From JAUVKT01 sp036350795 (GTDB lineage: Bacteria; Bacteroidota; Bacteroidia; Bacteroidales; VadinHA17), in assembly GCA_036350795.1 (NCBI GenBank), contig JAZBNV010000030.1:1-64000 (forward strand): a DNA stretch of 64,000 nucleotides, written 5' to 3'. Position numbers and translations under genes: made by a program. The notes under the pieces are model-generated. The model was not told the origin of the DNA and did no database searches. It worked only from the letters and a program-made list of their open reading frames with translations. This document shows positions 55,786 to 63,827 of the stretch, in pieces; position 1 is the first letter of the stretch, and the number at the start of each line of letters is the position of its first letter.

Positions 55786-56778
55786 TCAGAATTTTCGGTA
55801 TCCAATTATTTCCCTTACCTCCCTGATGGTTTTTGAAGCACTCTCCCTGGCTTTTTCCGCACCATGGGTAACCACCCTGTTCAGATAGTCCGAATCTGAC
55901 AGAATAGCATCTATTTTTTCCTTTACCGGCAGTGTAAACTTTAATATGTCTTCGGCCAGTTGTTTTTTAAGATCTCCATATCTTATCTGGCAGGTGGCAT
56001 GCTTTTCTTTAAAATATTCGAGCGTTGAAGGCTCTGATAATACCCCCATAATAGTAAAGAGGTTAGCAACCGCTTCAGACGGTTCTGAACCTGGCTTCTC
56101 CGGACCTGAATCCGTTACGGCACTCATTACCTTCTTCCTGATTGTTTTTTCATCATCGAAGAGAAAGATACCATTACCTTCGCTTTTCCCCATCTTTCCG
56201 GAACCGTCGAGCCCGGGTATCTTCACTAATTCCGAACCAAAATTATATGCATCGGGCTCGGGGAAATAATTAACTCCGTACAATTGGTTAAAGCGCCTGG
56301 CAAACTTCCTGGTTATTTCAAGATGCTGCTCCTGGTCTTTACCTACAGGCACCTTGTGGGCCCTGTGTATAATTATATCAGCTGCCATTAATACAGGATA
56401 GGTAAGAAGACCCGCATTAACATTATCAGGATGCTTACGCACTTTTTCCTTAAAAGAAGCTGTTCTTTCCAGTTCGCCTTTATATGCATTCATATTCAGG
56501 AGAAGATACAGCTCGCAAACTTCCGGAACATCACTCTGCACAAAGAGGGTTGCAACCTCCGGATCAATGCCACAGGCAAGGTATTCTGCCAGAACCTGGC
56601 GGATATTGGCATGCAGGTTATCAGGATTAGGATGGGTTGTAAGTGAGTGATAATCAGCAATAAAAAAATAACAATTATTCTCATGTTGCATCTTTACCGC
56701 GTTCCTGACCATGCCAAAATAATTGCCCAGATGAAGTTTCCCTGTTGATCTTATTCCGCTTACTACCGTATCCATCAT
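55786..56778 (-). CDS. trpS: Tryptophan--tRNA ligase
   Basis: A 330-residue class I synthetase charging tRNA-Trp. The HIGH motif is HLGN in STGKLHLGNYFG and the KMSKS motif is KMGKS in SGKMGKSEGNG. Length and sequence match bacterial TrpS. It has one of the best promoters in the window (56802-56832, minus strand) and is divergent from rbfA. Confidence 0.96.
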   Translation of the reverse strand: MMDTVVSGIRSTGKLHLGNYFGMVRNAVKMQHENNCYFFIADYHSLTTHPNPDNLHANIRQVLAEYLACGIDPEVATLFVQSDVPEVCELYLLLNMNAYKGELERTASFKEKVRKHPDNVNAGLLTYPVLMAADIIIHRAHKVPVGKDQEQHLEITRKFARRFNQLYGVNYFPEPDAYNFGSELVKIPGLDGSGKMGKSEGNGIFLFDDEKTIRKKVMSAVTDSGPEKPGSEPSEAVANLFTIMGVLSEPSTLEYFKEKHATCQIRYGDLKKQLAEDILKFTLPVKEKIDAILSDSDYLNRVVTHGAEKARESASKTIREVREIIGYRKF

Positions 56779-56801
56779 TTATTGCTGTTTGTATTACACC
56801 G

Positions 56802-56832
56802 CAAACCTACTTCATTTTAGTATAATTTCAAA
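56802..56832 (-). promoter_or_regulatory. Promoter of trpS
   Basis: On the minus strand TTTG (56832-56829), exactly 19 nt, then TAGGTTTG (56809-56802). Both boxes fit the phylum consensus perfectly. The ATG is 23 nt downstream. Confidence 0.72.
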
Positions 56833-56929
56833 AACACCCGGCCCTTATACCTGTCCCCGCTGGTATTTGTGTGTTCCCAAGTTTTAATCCCCTGGCTCGT
56901 CATTAGTCTCTCAAAAGTTTATCTTTGTA

Positions 56930-56937
56930 CAAAGATT
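56930..56937 (+). promoter_or_regulatory. -7 element at the rbfA start
   Basis: TATCTTTG, an exact match, ends only 5 nt before the rbfA ATG at 56943. If used, the transcript would begin at or within a few nt of the start codon, leaving almost no leader. The usual -33 box is not evident. Confidence 0.45.
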
Positions 56938-56942
56938 TCAAA

Positions 56943-57284
56943 ATGGAAAGTACACGTCAGAAAAAGGTTTCCAGGCTGCTACAGAAGGAACTTGCCGAGA
57001 TATTACGTAAAAGGACCACCATACTTGCTCCCGGCAGGATTATTACGGTTACCACGGTACGGGTAAGCCCTGATCTTGGGCTTGCAAAAATATATCTCAG
57101 CATATTCCCCTCCACCAATAACGAACAGGCATTAAGCAGTATATCATCCTCAACCTCACCCCTGAGGCTTGAGTTGGGGAAACTGGTAAGAAACCAGTTA
57201 AGAGTAGTACCCGAGCTGTATTTCTATCTCGACGACAGCCTTGATTATATCGACAATATTGACTCCTTACTAAAAGAAGAATAA
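56943..57284 (+). CDS. rbfA: Ribosome-binding factor A
   Basis: A 113-residue KH-like protein needed for 16S rRNA processing and 30S maturation, especially in the cold. The N-terminus MESTRQKKVSRLLQKELAEI and the core VTVSPDLGLAKIY-like region (VRVSPDLGLAKIYLSI) are typical. The ATG at 56943 fits other Bacteroidota RbfA better than a possible upstream start at 56925, which lies inside the -7 element region. It precedes the methyltransferase by 2 nt. Confidence 0.93.
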   Translation: MESTRQKKVSRLLQKELAEILRKRTTILAPGRIITVTTVRVSPDLGLAKIYLSIFPSTNNEQALSSISSSTSPLRLELGKLVRNQLRVVPELYFYLDDSLDYIDNIDSLLKEE

Positions 57285-57286
57285 TA

Positions 57287-58102
57287 ATGCAGTACGACCC
57301 GGTAAAGGCAAAGATTGGGAAGCTCGTAAACAGGGCCCCATGGATGCGAAGGATGTTTTACGGCCTGCTCGACCGGCTCCTGCTTCGTACCTGGCACGTA
57401 AAAAGGGCCTTGCGTGAGTTTGCGGCACAGCACCCGGGTAAAGCATCCATATTTGATGCCGGTTCAGGTTTTGGCCAGTATAGCTACAGGATGTGGAAGA
57501 TGAATTCATCCTGGAGTATTAAGGCAATAGATCTTAAGGAGGAGCAGATAGCAGATTGTAAGCTCTTCTTTAATAAGATCGGGGCAGCCCCGGCTGTTAG
57601 CTTCGAAACAGGCGACCTAACCCGGTATAAGTCAGAAGGGGCCTACAACCTTATTCTTTCTGTCGACGTAATGGAACATATAGAAGAGGATGAAAAGGTG
57701 TTTGGAAATTTCCATGAATCGCTGGCTCCCGGTGGATGGCTGATTATTTCAACGCCTTCTGATAAAGGAGGGTCGGATGTTAAACACGACCACGATGAAT
57801 CCTTTATTGACGAGCATGTAAGAGACGGATACGGAACAGACGAAATAAGAAATAAGCTCCAAAGAGCCGGGTTCAGTAATATAGAAACAAAATATACCTA
57901 TGGCAGGCCTGGAAATATATCATGGCGCCTGTCAATGAAATATCCAATACTTATGCTTAATAAATCGTGGATATTTGCTATAATACTGCCGGTCTGGTAT
58001 ATTATTTTTGCCATTCCATGCTTAATCCTGAATTACCGGGATGTTAAAATACTTCACCAGGAAGGATCAGGCCTTCTTGTGGTAGCCAGGAAAGACCGAT
58101 AA
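57287..58102 (+). CDS. SAM-dependent methyltransferase with C-terminal TM helix
   Basis: A 271-residue class I methyltransferase. SAM motif I is IFDAGSGFGQYS; NLILSVDVMEHIEEDEKVF and LAPGGWLIISTPS follow in order. The last 45 residues hold a hydrophobic segment (SWIFAIILPVWYIIFAIPCL) that may anchor it to the inner membrane, so a lipid or quinone-type substrate is possible. The true substrate is unknown. It lies 2 nt after rbfA and 3 nt before the FtsX-like permease, clearly in one operon. Confidence 0.8.
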   Translation: MQYDPVKAKIGKLVNRAPWMRRMFYGLLDRLLLRTWHVKRALREFAAQHPGKASIFDAGSGFGQYSYRMWKMNSSWSIKAIDLKEEQIADCKLFFNKIGAAPAVSFETGDLTRYKSEGAYNLILSVDVMEHIEEDEKVFGNFHESLAPGGWLIISTPSDKGGSDVKHDHDESFIDEHVRDGYGTDEIRNKLQRAGFSNIETKYTYGRPGNISWRLSMKYPILMLNKSWIFAIILPVWYIIFAIPCLILNYRDVKILHQEGSGLLVVARKDR

Positions 58103-58105
58103 GCC

Positions 58106-59341
58106 ATGAAACTCTCGCTATATATAGCCCGCAGGTATCTCTTTGCAAAAAAATCACGCAACGCCATCAATATTATATCCGGGATATCAATTGCCGGGGT
58201 AACTGTTGGCACAATGGCTTTAATAATTATCCTCTCGGTTTTCAACGGGCTGGAAAATATGGTACAGACCATTTTCGGCACCTTCGATCCCGACCTGGAA
58301 ATAAGAATAACTGAAGGCAAAGTGTTTATACCCGAAGAAAGGCACCTGGCCATACTGGATTCGATTGAAGGTATTCAAAACTGGTCCTTTGTTCTCGAAG
58401 AAAATGCCCTGCTCAGGTACGACGAAAAGCAATATATCGCAAGTGTAAAGGGTGTTGAAGATGATTATAGCTCTATTACGGGACTGGATAGTGTGATGTG
58501 GGATGGAGATTTTATACTGAGAGGCGAAAATGGAAGAATGTTTACCGTGGTTGGACTGGGAGTGGCCCAGAACCTGGGAATTGGTTTAAATTTTCTTTCC
58601 TCGGTAAATATCTACGTTCCCAAACGAACCGGGAAGGTTGGGAGTGCAGATCTTTCGAACGCATTTATCAGGCAGCATATTTTCCCCTCCGGTATTTTTT
58701 CGGTTGAACAGGATTTTGATTCCCGCTATATTTTCATCCCTATTGATATGATGAGAAACCTGCTGGAATATGATGAGGAAATAAGTGCAATTGAAATTAA
58801 ATTTACAGAGGGTGCCGATGTTGAAGAGCTTCAGCAGGCTGTTGAAGAACTGTTTGGAGATAAGTTTACCGTTAAGAACAAATACCAGCAGCAGGAGATG
58901 TTTTACAAGGTTATGAGATCTGAACGCCTGGCAATATTTGTTATCCTTTCATTTATCCTCGTTATTGCTTCATTCAATATAATAGGATCACTTACAATGC
59001 TTATTATTGAAAAAGAAAAGGATGTTAGTATTCTTCGATCGCTGGGAGCAAATAATAATCTTATTAAGAAGATCTTCATATTTGAAGGATGGCTTATATC
59101 AATAATCGGAGCTATTGCCGGCCTCCTGCTCGGCGGATTTGTGTGCTGGCTTCAGCAGCAATACGGTATTGTAAAGCTCTCGGGAGATACACTTGTAATA
59201 GACACCTATCCTGTTGTAATGCAATTTCTTGACTTTGTTCTCGTTCTGATAACAGTTCTTGCAATAGGATTCGGGGCCGCATGGTATCCGGTTAGGTACA
59301 TGACTAAAAGATATCTGGTAAACAACGATGAAAACTCTTAA
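58106..59341 (+). CDS. LolC/LolE-like FtsX-family permease
   Basis: A 411-residue inner-membrane permease of the lipoprotein-releasing (LolC/E) type, with one N-terminal helix (about 22-48), a large periplasmic domain and three C-terminal helices (about 270-400) of the FtsX kind. SLYIARRYLFAKKSRNAINIIS is the usual start. It should work with a LolD-type ATPase that is not adjacent. It would move lipoproteins towards the outer membrane. It overlaps the DUF4296 gene by 14 nt. Confidence 0.88.
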   Translation: MKLSLYIARRYLFAKKSRNAINIISGISIAGVTVGTMALIIILSVFNGLENMVQTIFGTFDPDLEIRITEGKVFIPEERHLAILDSIEGIQNWSFVLEENALLRYDEKQYIASVKGVEDDYSSITGLDSVMWDGDFILRGENGRMFTVVGLGVAQNLGIGLNFLSSVNIYVPKRTGKVGSADLSNAFIRQHIFPSGIFSVEQDFDSRYIFIPIDMMRNLLEYDEEISAIEIKFTEGADVEELQQAVEELFGDKFTVKNKYQQQEMFYKVMRSERLAIFVILSFILVIASFNIIGSLTMLIIEKEKDVSILRSLGANNNLIKKIFIFEGWLISIIGAIAGLLLGGFVCWLQQQYGIVKLSGDTLVIDTYPVVMQFLDFVLVLITVLAIGFGAAWYPVRYMTKRYLVNNDENS

Positions 59342-60134
59342 ATATATCTGCAGCGGGCTGCTCCTCTTATCAGCCCTGTCCTGCAATGAAAACAGGCCTG
59401 CTAAACCTGCCATAATCATTAAGCCCGAACCCATGGTCGATATCCTTACCGATCTCTACCTTGTTGACGGCCTGCTGAATGTGCCTGAAATAAGGAGGGC
59501 CTTCCAGCAAAAAGACTCGGTTGAGGCATATATGGAAATAATTGAAGGCTATGGTTTCAGCAAAGAAGAATTTGACACTAACCTGGAATACTATTTCCTT
59601 TCCAAACCAAAAAAATTCGAAGCAATTTATGATGATGTCCTTGACAGGCTTTCAAGAATGGAAGATGAAAATATCCAGGCAAGCAAGCCCGAAGAAACCT
59701 TAATAAGAAACCTGTGGAACCAGAAAACTTCATTCAGGCTGCCTGACGATGGTATCTCCAATCCTGTTAATTTTGCCATCAGCATACCCGGCACCGGGAA
59801 ATACACACTTAAATTCAGGGCAAATATTTTCGAAGACGATCAGTCGGAAGATCTGGCGACAGAGGTTTATTTCTGGTACGACGACGGTTCAGAAGATGGT
59901 GTAAGAGATTACTGGGATATACATCTTTACGAAAAATCGAGTCGTACAAAAAACATCACTCTGGAAAAAACTCTCGCAGACTCACTCTATACTGAACTAA
60001 GGGGAGAACTCCTTCATTTTTCTCCCAAAAGCGGTCACTGGGAAATGCACTCCTCCCTTACCGGCATAAGCCTGATATATGTGCCTGATGAAAGCAGGGA
60101 AGATGCCGAACCTGAGAATAAGCTGAAAAGATGA
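59328..60134 (+). CDS. DUF4296 lipoprotein
   Basis: A 268-residue lipoprotein with lipobox LSALSC (Cys about 19) and an N-terminal DUF4296 domain (about 35-120, with MVDILTDLYLVDGLLN and YGFSKEEFDTNLEYYF). The function is unknown; in Bacteroidota the family often lies beside the LolC/E-like gene and an amidohydrolase, as here. The rest, a beta-rich domain of about 130 residues, is not recognised. It overlaps its neighbours by 14 and 4 nt. Confidence 0.82.
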   Translation: MKTLKYICSGLLLLSALSCNENRPAKPAIIIKPEPMVDILTDLYLVDGLLNVPEIRRAFQQKDSVEAYMEIIEGYGFSKEEFDTNLEYYFLSKPKKFEAIYDDVLDRLSRMEDENIQASKPEETLIRNLWNQKTSFRLPDDGISNPVNFAISIPGTGKYTLKFRANIFEDDQSEDLATEVYFWYDDGSEDGVRDYWDIHLYEKSSRTKNITLEKTLADSLYTELRGELLHFSPKSGHWEMHSSLTGISLIYVPDESREDAEPENKLKR

Positions 60135-61306
60135 AAAGATTCTCAGCGCAGTACATTATAAGCGCTACCGGACAAATCCTTAAAAGAGGTATAATAAGCA
60201 CCACCGACGATGGACTTATTACCGGGATAAAGGACACAGGAGGAAGCCTGGAAGAAGAAGCATCGGTAGAATACCACAATGGTATAATAGTGCCTGGCTT
60301 CGTAAACTGCCATACCCACCTTGAGCTATCCGATATGAAAGGTAGTATAGAAAAAGGCGGCGGCCTGGGACAGTTTGTACAACAGGTGCGCGAAAAAAGA
60401 AACCCCTCAGACGAGAAGGCCTTAAAGGCAATTAACGAATACGACAGGCTTTTATACCAGACAGGAACTTCGGCTGTTGCTGATATTTGTAATACCCCGC
60501 TCAGCTTCGATACAAAGACCAAAAGCAAAATAACTTATATAAATCTTCTCGAAATTTTTGGTATAGATCCTGCAAGGGCAGGAAAGCGGATCGGGGAGAT
60601 TAAGTCTCTCATGCACCAGGCTCAAAAACAATCCCTGTCGGCATGGATAGTCCCTCATTCTGCATACTCGATCTCCGGGCCCCTCTTTAAGGAACTAAAG
60701 CTGCTGATAAAAGATAACGAGCTATGCTCAATACACTTCCTTGAATCGCAGCAGGAACGACAATTGATTAACAATGGAACAGGGCAATTAATGGACTCAT
60801 ATTTATCCATGGGCATCACTCCTTCAATGCTTAGGCAAAGAGTTAAAAGTCATTTGGATGTAATAAATAGCTTTATCCCCGGCGCATGCCGCCTTATACT
60901 TGTACACAATACCTTTGCCGGCGACAATGAAATGGAAGCCCTCGCCGGGAGGGAAAATACCTGGTGGTGCCTCTGTCCGCGATCCAACCTGTACATAGAA
61001 AATGTACTCCCGCCACTTGATAGACTGCTCTCTTATAAAGCCCCGATAGTAATTGGAACCGACAGCCTTGCTTCGAATAACACGCTCAATATCCTCGACG
61101 AATTAATAATACTGCAGTCTGAGTTTCCGCATATAGCACTTAACACACTTATTATGTGGGCCTGCAGGAATGGAGCAGAAGCATTAAATCTGCCGCAACT
61201 TGGTACAATAGAAGTTGGGAAAACTCCCGGGCTTGTCCTTATTGAGGACTGCGATCTGGGGAACCTGAAACTGCTGGCCGGCAGTAAATCAAGAAGACTT
61301 ATTTAG
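60131..61306 (+). CDS. Amidohydrolase, ATZ/TRZ/SAH-deaminase type
   Basis: A 391-residue metal-dependent hydrolase of the cytosine deaminase-like branch. The metal ligands are in place: HxH in FVNCHTHLELS, then H in VPHSAYS, the HFLES region (HxxE-type acid), and D in VIGTDSLAS. A deaminase or aminohydrolase on a nucleoside-like compound is expected from the family; the substrate is not predictable. It overlaps the DUF4296 gene by 4 nt and the convergent hemerythrin-like gene by 8 nt. Confidence 0.82.
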   Translation: MKRFSAQYIISATGQILKRGIISTTDDGLITGIKDTGGSLEEEASVEYHNGIIVPGFVNCHTHLELSDMKGSIEKGGGLGQFVQQVREKRNPSDEKALKAINEYDRLLYQTGTSAVADICNTPLSFDTKTKSKITYINLLEIFGIDPARAGKRIGEIKSLMHQAQKQSLSAWIVPHSAYSISGPLFKELKLLIKDNELCSIHFLESQQERQLINNGTGQLMDSYLSMGITPSMLRQRVKSHLDVINSFIPGACRLILVHNTFAGDNEMEALAGRENTWWCLCPRSNLYIENVLPPLDRLLSYKAPIVIGTDSLASNNTLNILDELIILQSEFPHIALNTLIMWACRNGAEALNLPQLGTIEVGKTPGLVLIEDCDLGNLKLLAGSKSRRLI

Positions 61307-61727
61307 ATTGCCTGTATTCTTTTATAAAATTGGCTGCACGGCGATTATCAATCATCATATGGTCGTCGAAGAAATTTTCAAGGTATTTATACATCTCCAG
61401 CTCAAAACCTTTTTCTCCTTTTTCAAATCCTTCCCTGAAATCGTTTATTTTTGATACAAATTCCTTATGTACCTTATTATGCCTTTCAAGACGATCATAG
61501 TTCAGCTCCTGGAGGTAAATCTCCTCCTGGATCAGGTAGCGGTCGAAATAATGTACCAGCTGGTAGAACACTTCTGAAATACCCATATTGTCGGCTCCTT
61601 TTGCAACCAGGGCCTTCATAAGATTGATAATATCAAGAAACTTCCTTGTTTGCTCGTCAAAAACCTTATTGTCCAGCTGATACTCCTTTTTCCACGGGTA
61701 TGGATTAGCATCGGGTTTATCTGTCAT
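61299..61727 (-). CDS. Hemerythrin-like protein lacking iron ligands
   Basis: A 142-residue four-helix-bundle protein of the hemerythrin family with key positions changed. The first ligand (normally QHK) reads DEQT (Thr27); the second (normally H-F) reads DRYL (Tyr64). E68/E69, H83 and H87 (ERHNKVH) and H123 remain, but the final Asp is shifted (HMMIDN, so +5 is Asn128). Oxygen binding at a diiron centre is therefore doubtful. The ATG at 61727 was chosen because it gives the usual length and has AGGAGG just before it; 61793 would add 22 residues. It converges on the amidohydrolase (8-nt overlap). Confidence 0.75.
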   Translation of the reverse strand: MTDKPDANPYPWKKEYQLDNKVFDEQTRKFLDIINLMKALVAKGADNMGISEVFYQLVHYFDRYLIQEEIYLQELNYDRLERHNKVHKEFVSKINDFREGFEKGEKGFELEMYKYLENFFDDHMMIDNRRAANFIKEYRQSK

Positions 61728-61876
61728 ATCCTCCTGATTAGCGTTTTTCTCACCTGTAAAGATATTACAGGAAAACTGGCACTCCAATGACATAAATCAT
61801 GCAGGGTTTTGCAGCCAGAACAGCAGCTGTATAGCCATCCGTACAGCTTGGATTTCTTCTGCAACAGTCAAAATAA

Positions 61877-61906
61877 TTGATAATGGCCTTAAAAAATATA
61901 TATTTG
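61877..61906 (+). promoter_or_regulatory. Promoter of the radical SAM gene
   Basis: TTG at 61877-61879, exactly 19 nt, then TATATTTG at 61899-61906. Both fit the consensus. The ATG at 61928 is 21 nt downstream; an apparent TTG start at 61877 is really the -33 box. Confidence 0.7.
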
Positions 61907-61927
61907 TCAGCTTATAAAAATGTTTAT

Positions 61928-62710
61928 ATGGCATCAATCTTATTCGACAGGATTATTTTCGGGCCGGTTTACAGCAGGAGACTGGGGCTATCACTGGGTA
62001 TTAACCTCCTGCCTCCCTATGAAAAGGTGTGTACCTTCGATTGTTTCTATTGTGAATGCGGGCTTACTACAAACAGGGAAACCAATACAGAAATGATGCC
62101 CACGCGCGAACAGGTAAAGAACGCTCTTTACCAGAGCCTGGAAGATATGGCTGCAAACGACAATGACCCCGACGCAATAACCTTTACGGGTAATGGCGAA
62201 CCTACCTTACATCCTGATTTTGAAGGTATTATTGATGATACAATAGAAGTTAAAAACATTTTCTTTCCGGATGCTGAAGTGGCTGTTCTGACTAATTCAA
62301 CAACTATTGCTTCGCCTCATATCCAGCGTGCTCTTTCCAGGGTTGATAAGGCCATCCTGAAGTTCGACTCTGCCCTGGATTCTACGATAAAGACCCTGAA
62401 TAGTCCATCCGCAAAGATTATTGCCGCTGAACTGGTTAATACGCTTGCGCAACTTGATTTTGATGTTCTTATACAATCCATGTTTATGCGCTTCAGCTAT
62501 AATGGTACTGTGATAGATAATACCACTGAAGAAGAGCTGGCAGCATGGCTTAAGGCCATTGAAAAGATTATGCCTTCAGAAGTCCAGGTGTATACGATAA
62601 GCCGCGATACTCCCGAGGGCCACAGGGTGCATAAGATCCCGAAAAAGACACTTACTGAAATTGCTGTAAGAGTTGAGCGACTTGGAATAAAAACACAGGT
62701 ATCGGCCTGA
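61928..62710 (+). CDS. Radical SAM protein
   Basis: A 260-residue radical SAM enzyme. The [4Fe-4S] cysteines are in CTFDCFYC (CxxxCxxC), followed by FTGNGEPTLHPDF, the conserved GNGEPT loop. It opens with FGPVYSRRLGLSLGIN, typical of a small, widely spread radical SAM group whose substrate is unknown. The ATG at 61928 fits the promoter just upstream. The glycosyltransferase begins 16 nt after its stop. Confidence 0.87.
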   Translation: MASILFDRIIFGPVYSRRLGLSLGINLLPPYEKVCTFDCFYCECGLTTNRETNTEMMPTREQVKNALYQSLEDMAANDNDPDAITFTGNGEPTLHPDFEGIIDDTIEVKNIFFPDAEVAVLTNSTTIASPHIQRALSRVDKAILKFDSALDSTIKTLNSPSAKIIAAELVNTLAQLDFDVLIQSMFMRFSYNGTVIDNTTEEELAAWLKAIEKIMPSEVQVYTISRDTPEGHRVHKIPKKTLTEIAVRVERLGIKTQVSA

Positions 62711-62726
62711 TAAAATAATTCCTGAA

Positions 62727-63827
62727 ATGAGTAATATCCTGATATGCCCTCTCGACTGGGGTATGGGTCATGCCACCAGGGTACAACAGGTTGCCGCATT
62801 CTTCCATGCAGCCGGTCATAAGGTTATAATTGCAGCCTCCCCCGCCTACCTTGATAGTTTTGGTTCTTCGGTATGCAGCCTGAAAGTTCCTTTCAGATCG
62901 CTTCGTATCAGGTATTCTTCATTCTTGCCACTGTTTATATTTATACTGCTTCAGTCGCCGCTTCTTGCAGTACAATTCTTTATTGACCTTGTAAAGGTGG
63001 CCTACATGGTAAGGAAATACGATGTGGATATTGTAATAAGTGATAATCGTTTTGGTGCTTTCAGCACAAGGGCAAGATCGGTATATATCACGCACCAGTT
63101 GCAGGTTCTTAGCCCGTTCAGAAACTACAGGCCGGCTCCTGTCTTAACATTTGTGCACCGTGTTATAGCTTCGCTGTATAATGAAATATGGGTTCCGGAC
63201 ATCTCTTCCTGCTTAAGCGGGAAACTTACAAAACCCTGCGGCAAACCCTCAAAGTTCTATGAGATCGGGGCTCTCTCGATGCTTCATCTTTACAGCCCTG
63301 AAGAGCCTCCTTCCTTCCCGGAGGGTGATTATATAGCTGTTCTGATTTCCGGTCCTGAGCCACAAAGGAGCATCCTCCAGGAAATCTTACTCAGGAAATT
63401 TGAAAACCAGGAAAAACAATATGTCTTTGCCGGAGGCAACATAAGAGGAGACAGGGAAGTAAAAAAATATAAGAATATTACCCTCTACAGCTACCTTTCG
63501 CCACCTCACACCAGGTTCCTGCTTGAAAGAAGCAGAGGTATTATCTGCCGGGCAGGTTACAGCACTATAATGGATCTGGTCAGGCTCGGGAAAAGTGCTC
63601 TGCTGGTACCTACACCTGGCCAGACCGAGCAGGAATACCTGGCTCACTACCTCGGTGAAAAAGGCCTTTTTACTTCTGTTAAGCAGTCACAGATTAAATT
63701 ATTGAACCCGGGGCCCCTCCCCGAAAAATTAAATACAGGTTCTTATCTTGAAGAAGGCGATAAGAAATTTCGCGAAACGCTCAGCAATCTTCTTAAAAGA
63801 TCATCATCACTAAAAAAACAGGTATAA
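62727..63827 (+). CDS. MurG-like GT-B glycosyltransferase
   Basis: A 366-residue GT-B enzyme of the GT28-like type. MSNILICPLDWGMGHATRVQ is its N-terminal loop (the GxGHxxR turn), and CRAGYSTIMDLVRLGKSALLVPTPGQTEQEY is the sugar-nucleotide binding block of the C-terminal half, as in MurG. A hydrophobic stretch (about 72-95) suggests membrane contact. It probably glycosylates a lipid or wall precursor; the acceptor is unknown. Its last 35 nt overlap the convergent PAP2 gene. Confidence 0.82.
   Translation: MSNILICPLDWGMGHATRVQQVAAFFHAAGHKVIIAASPAYLDSFGSSVCSLKVPFRSLRIRYSSFLPLFIFILLQSPLLAVQFFIDLVKVAYMVRKYDVDIVISDNRFGAFSTRARSVYITHQLQVLSPFRNYRPAPVLTFVHRVIASLYNEIWVPDISSCLSGKLTKPCGKPSKFYEIGALSMLHLYSPEEPPSFPEGDYIAVLISGPEPQRSILQEILLRKFENQEKQYVFAGGNIRGDREVKKYKNITLYSYLSPPHTRFLLERSRGIICRAGYSTIMDLVRLGKSALLVPTPGQTEQEYLAHYLGEKGLFTSVKQSQIKLLNPGPLPEKLNTGSYLEEGDKKFRETLSNLLKRSSSLKKQV

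Noticed and set aside
55590..55826. 78-residue open frame in the cyanophycinase-trpS gap
   Set aside because: It runs through two terminator hairpins and into the trpS 3' end, with no family resemblance.
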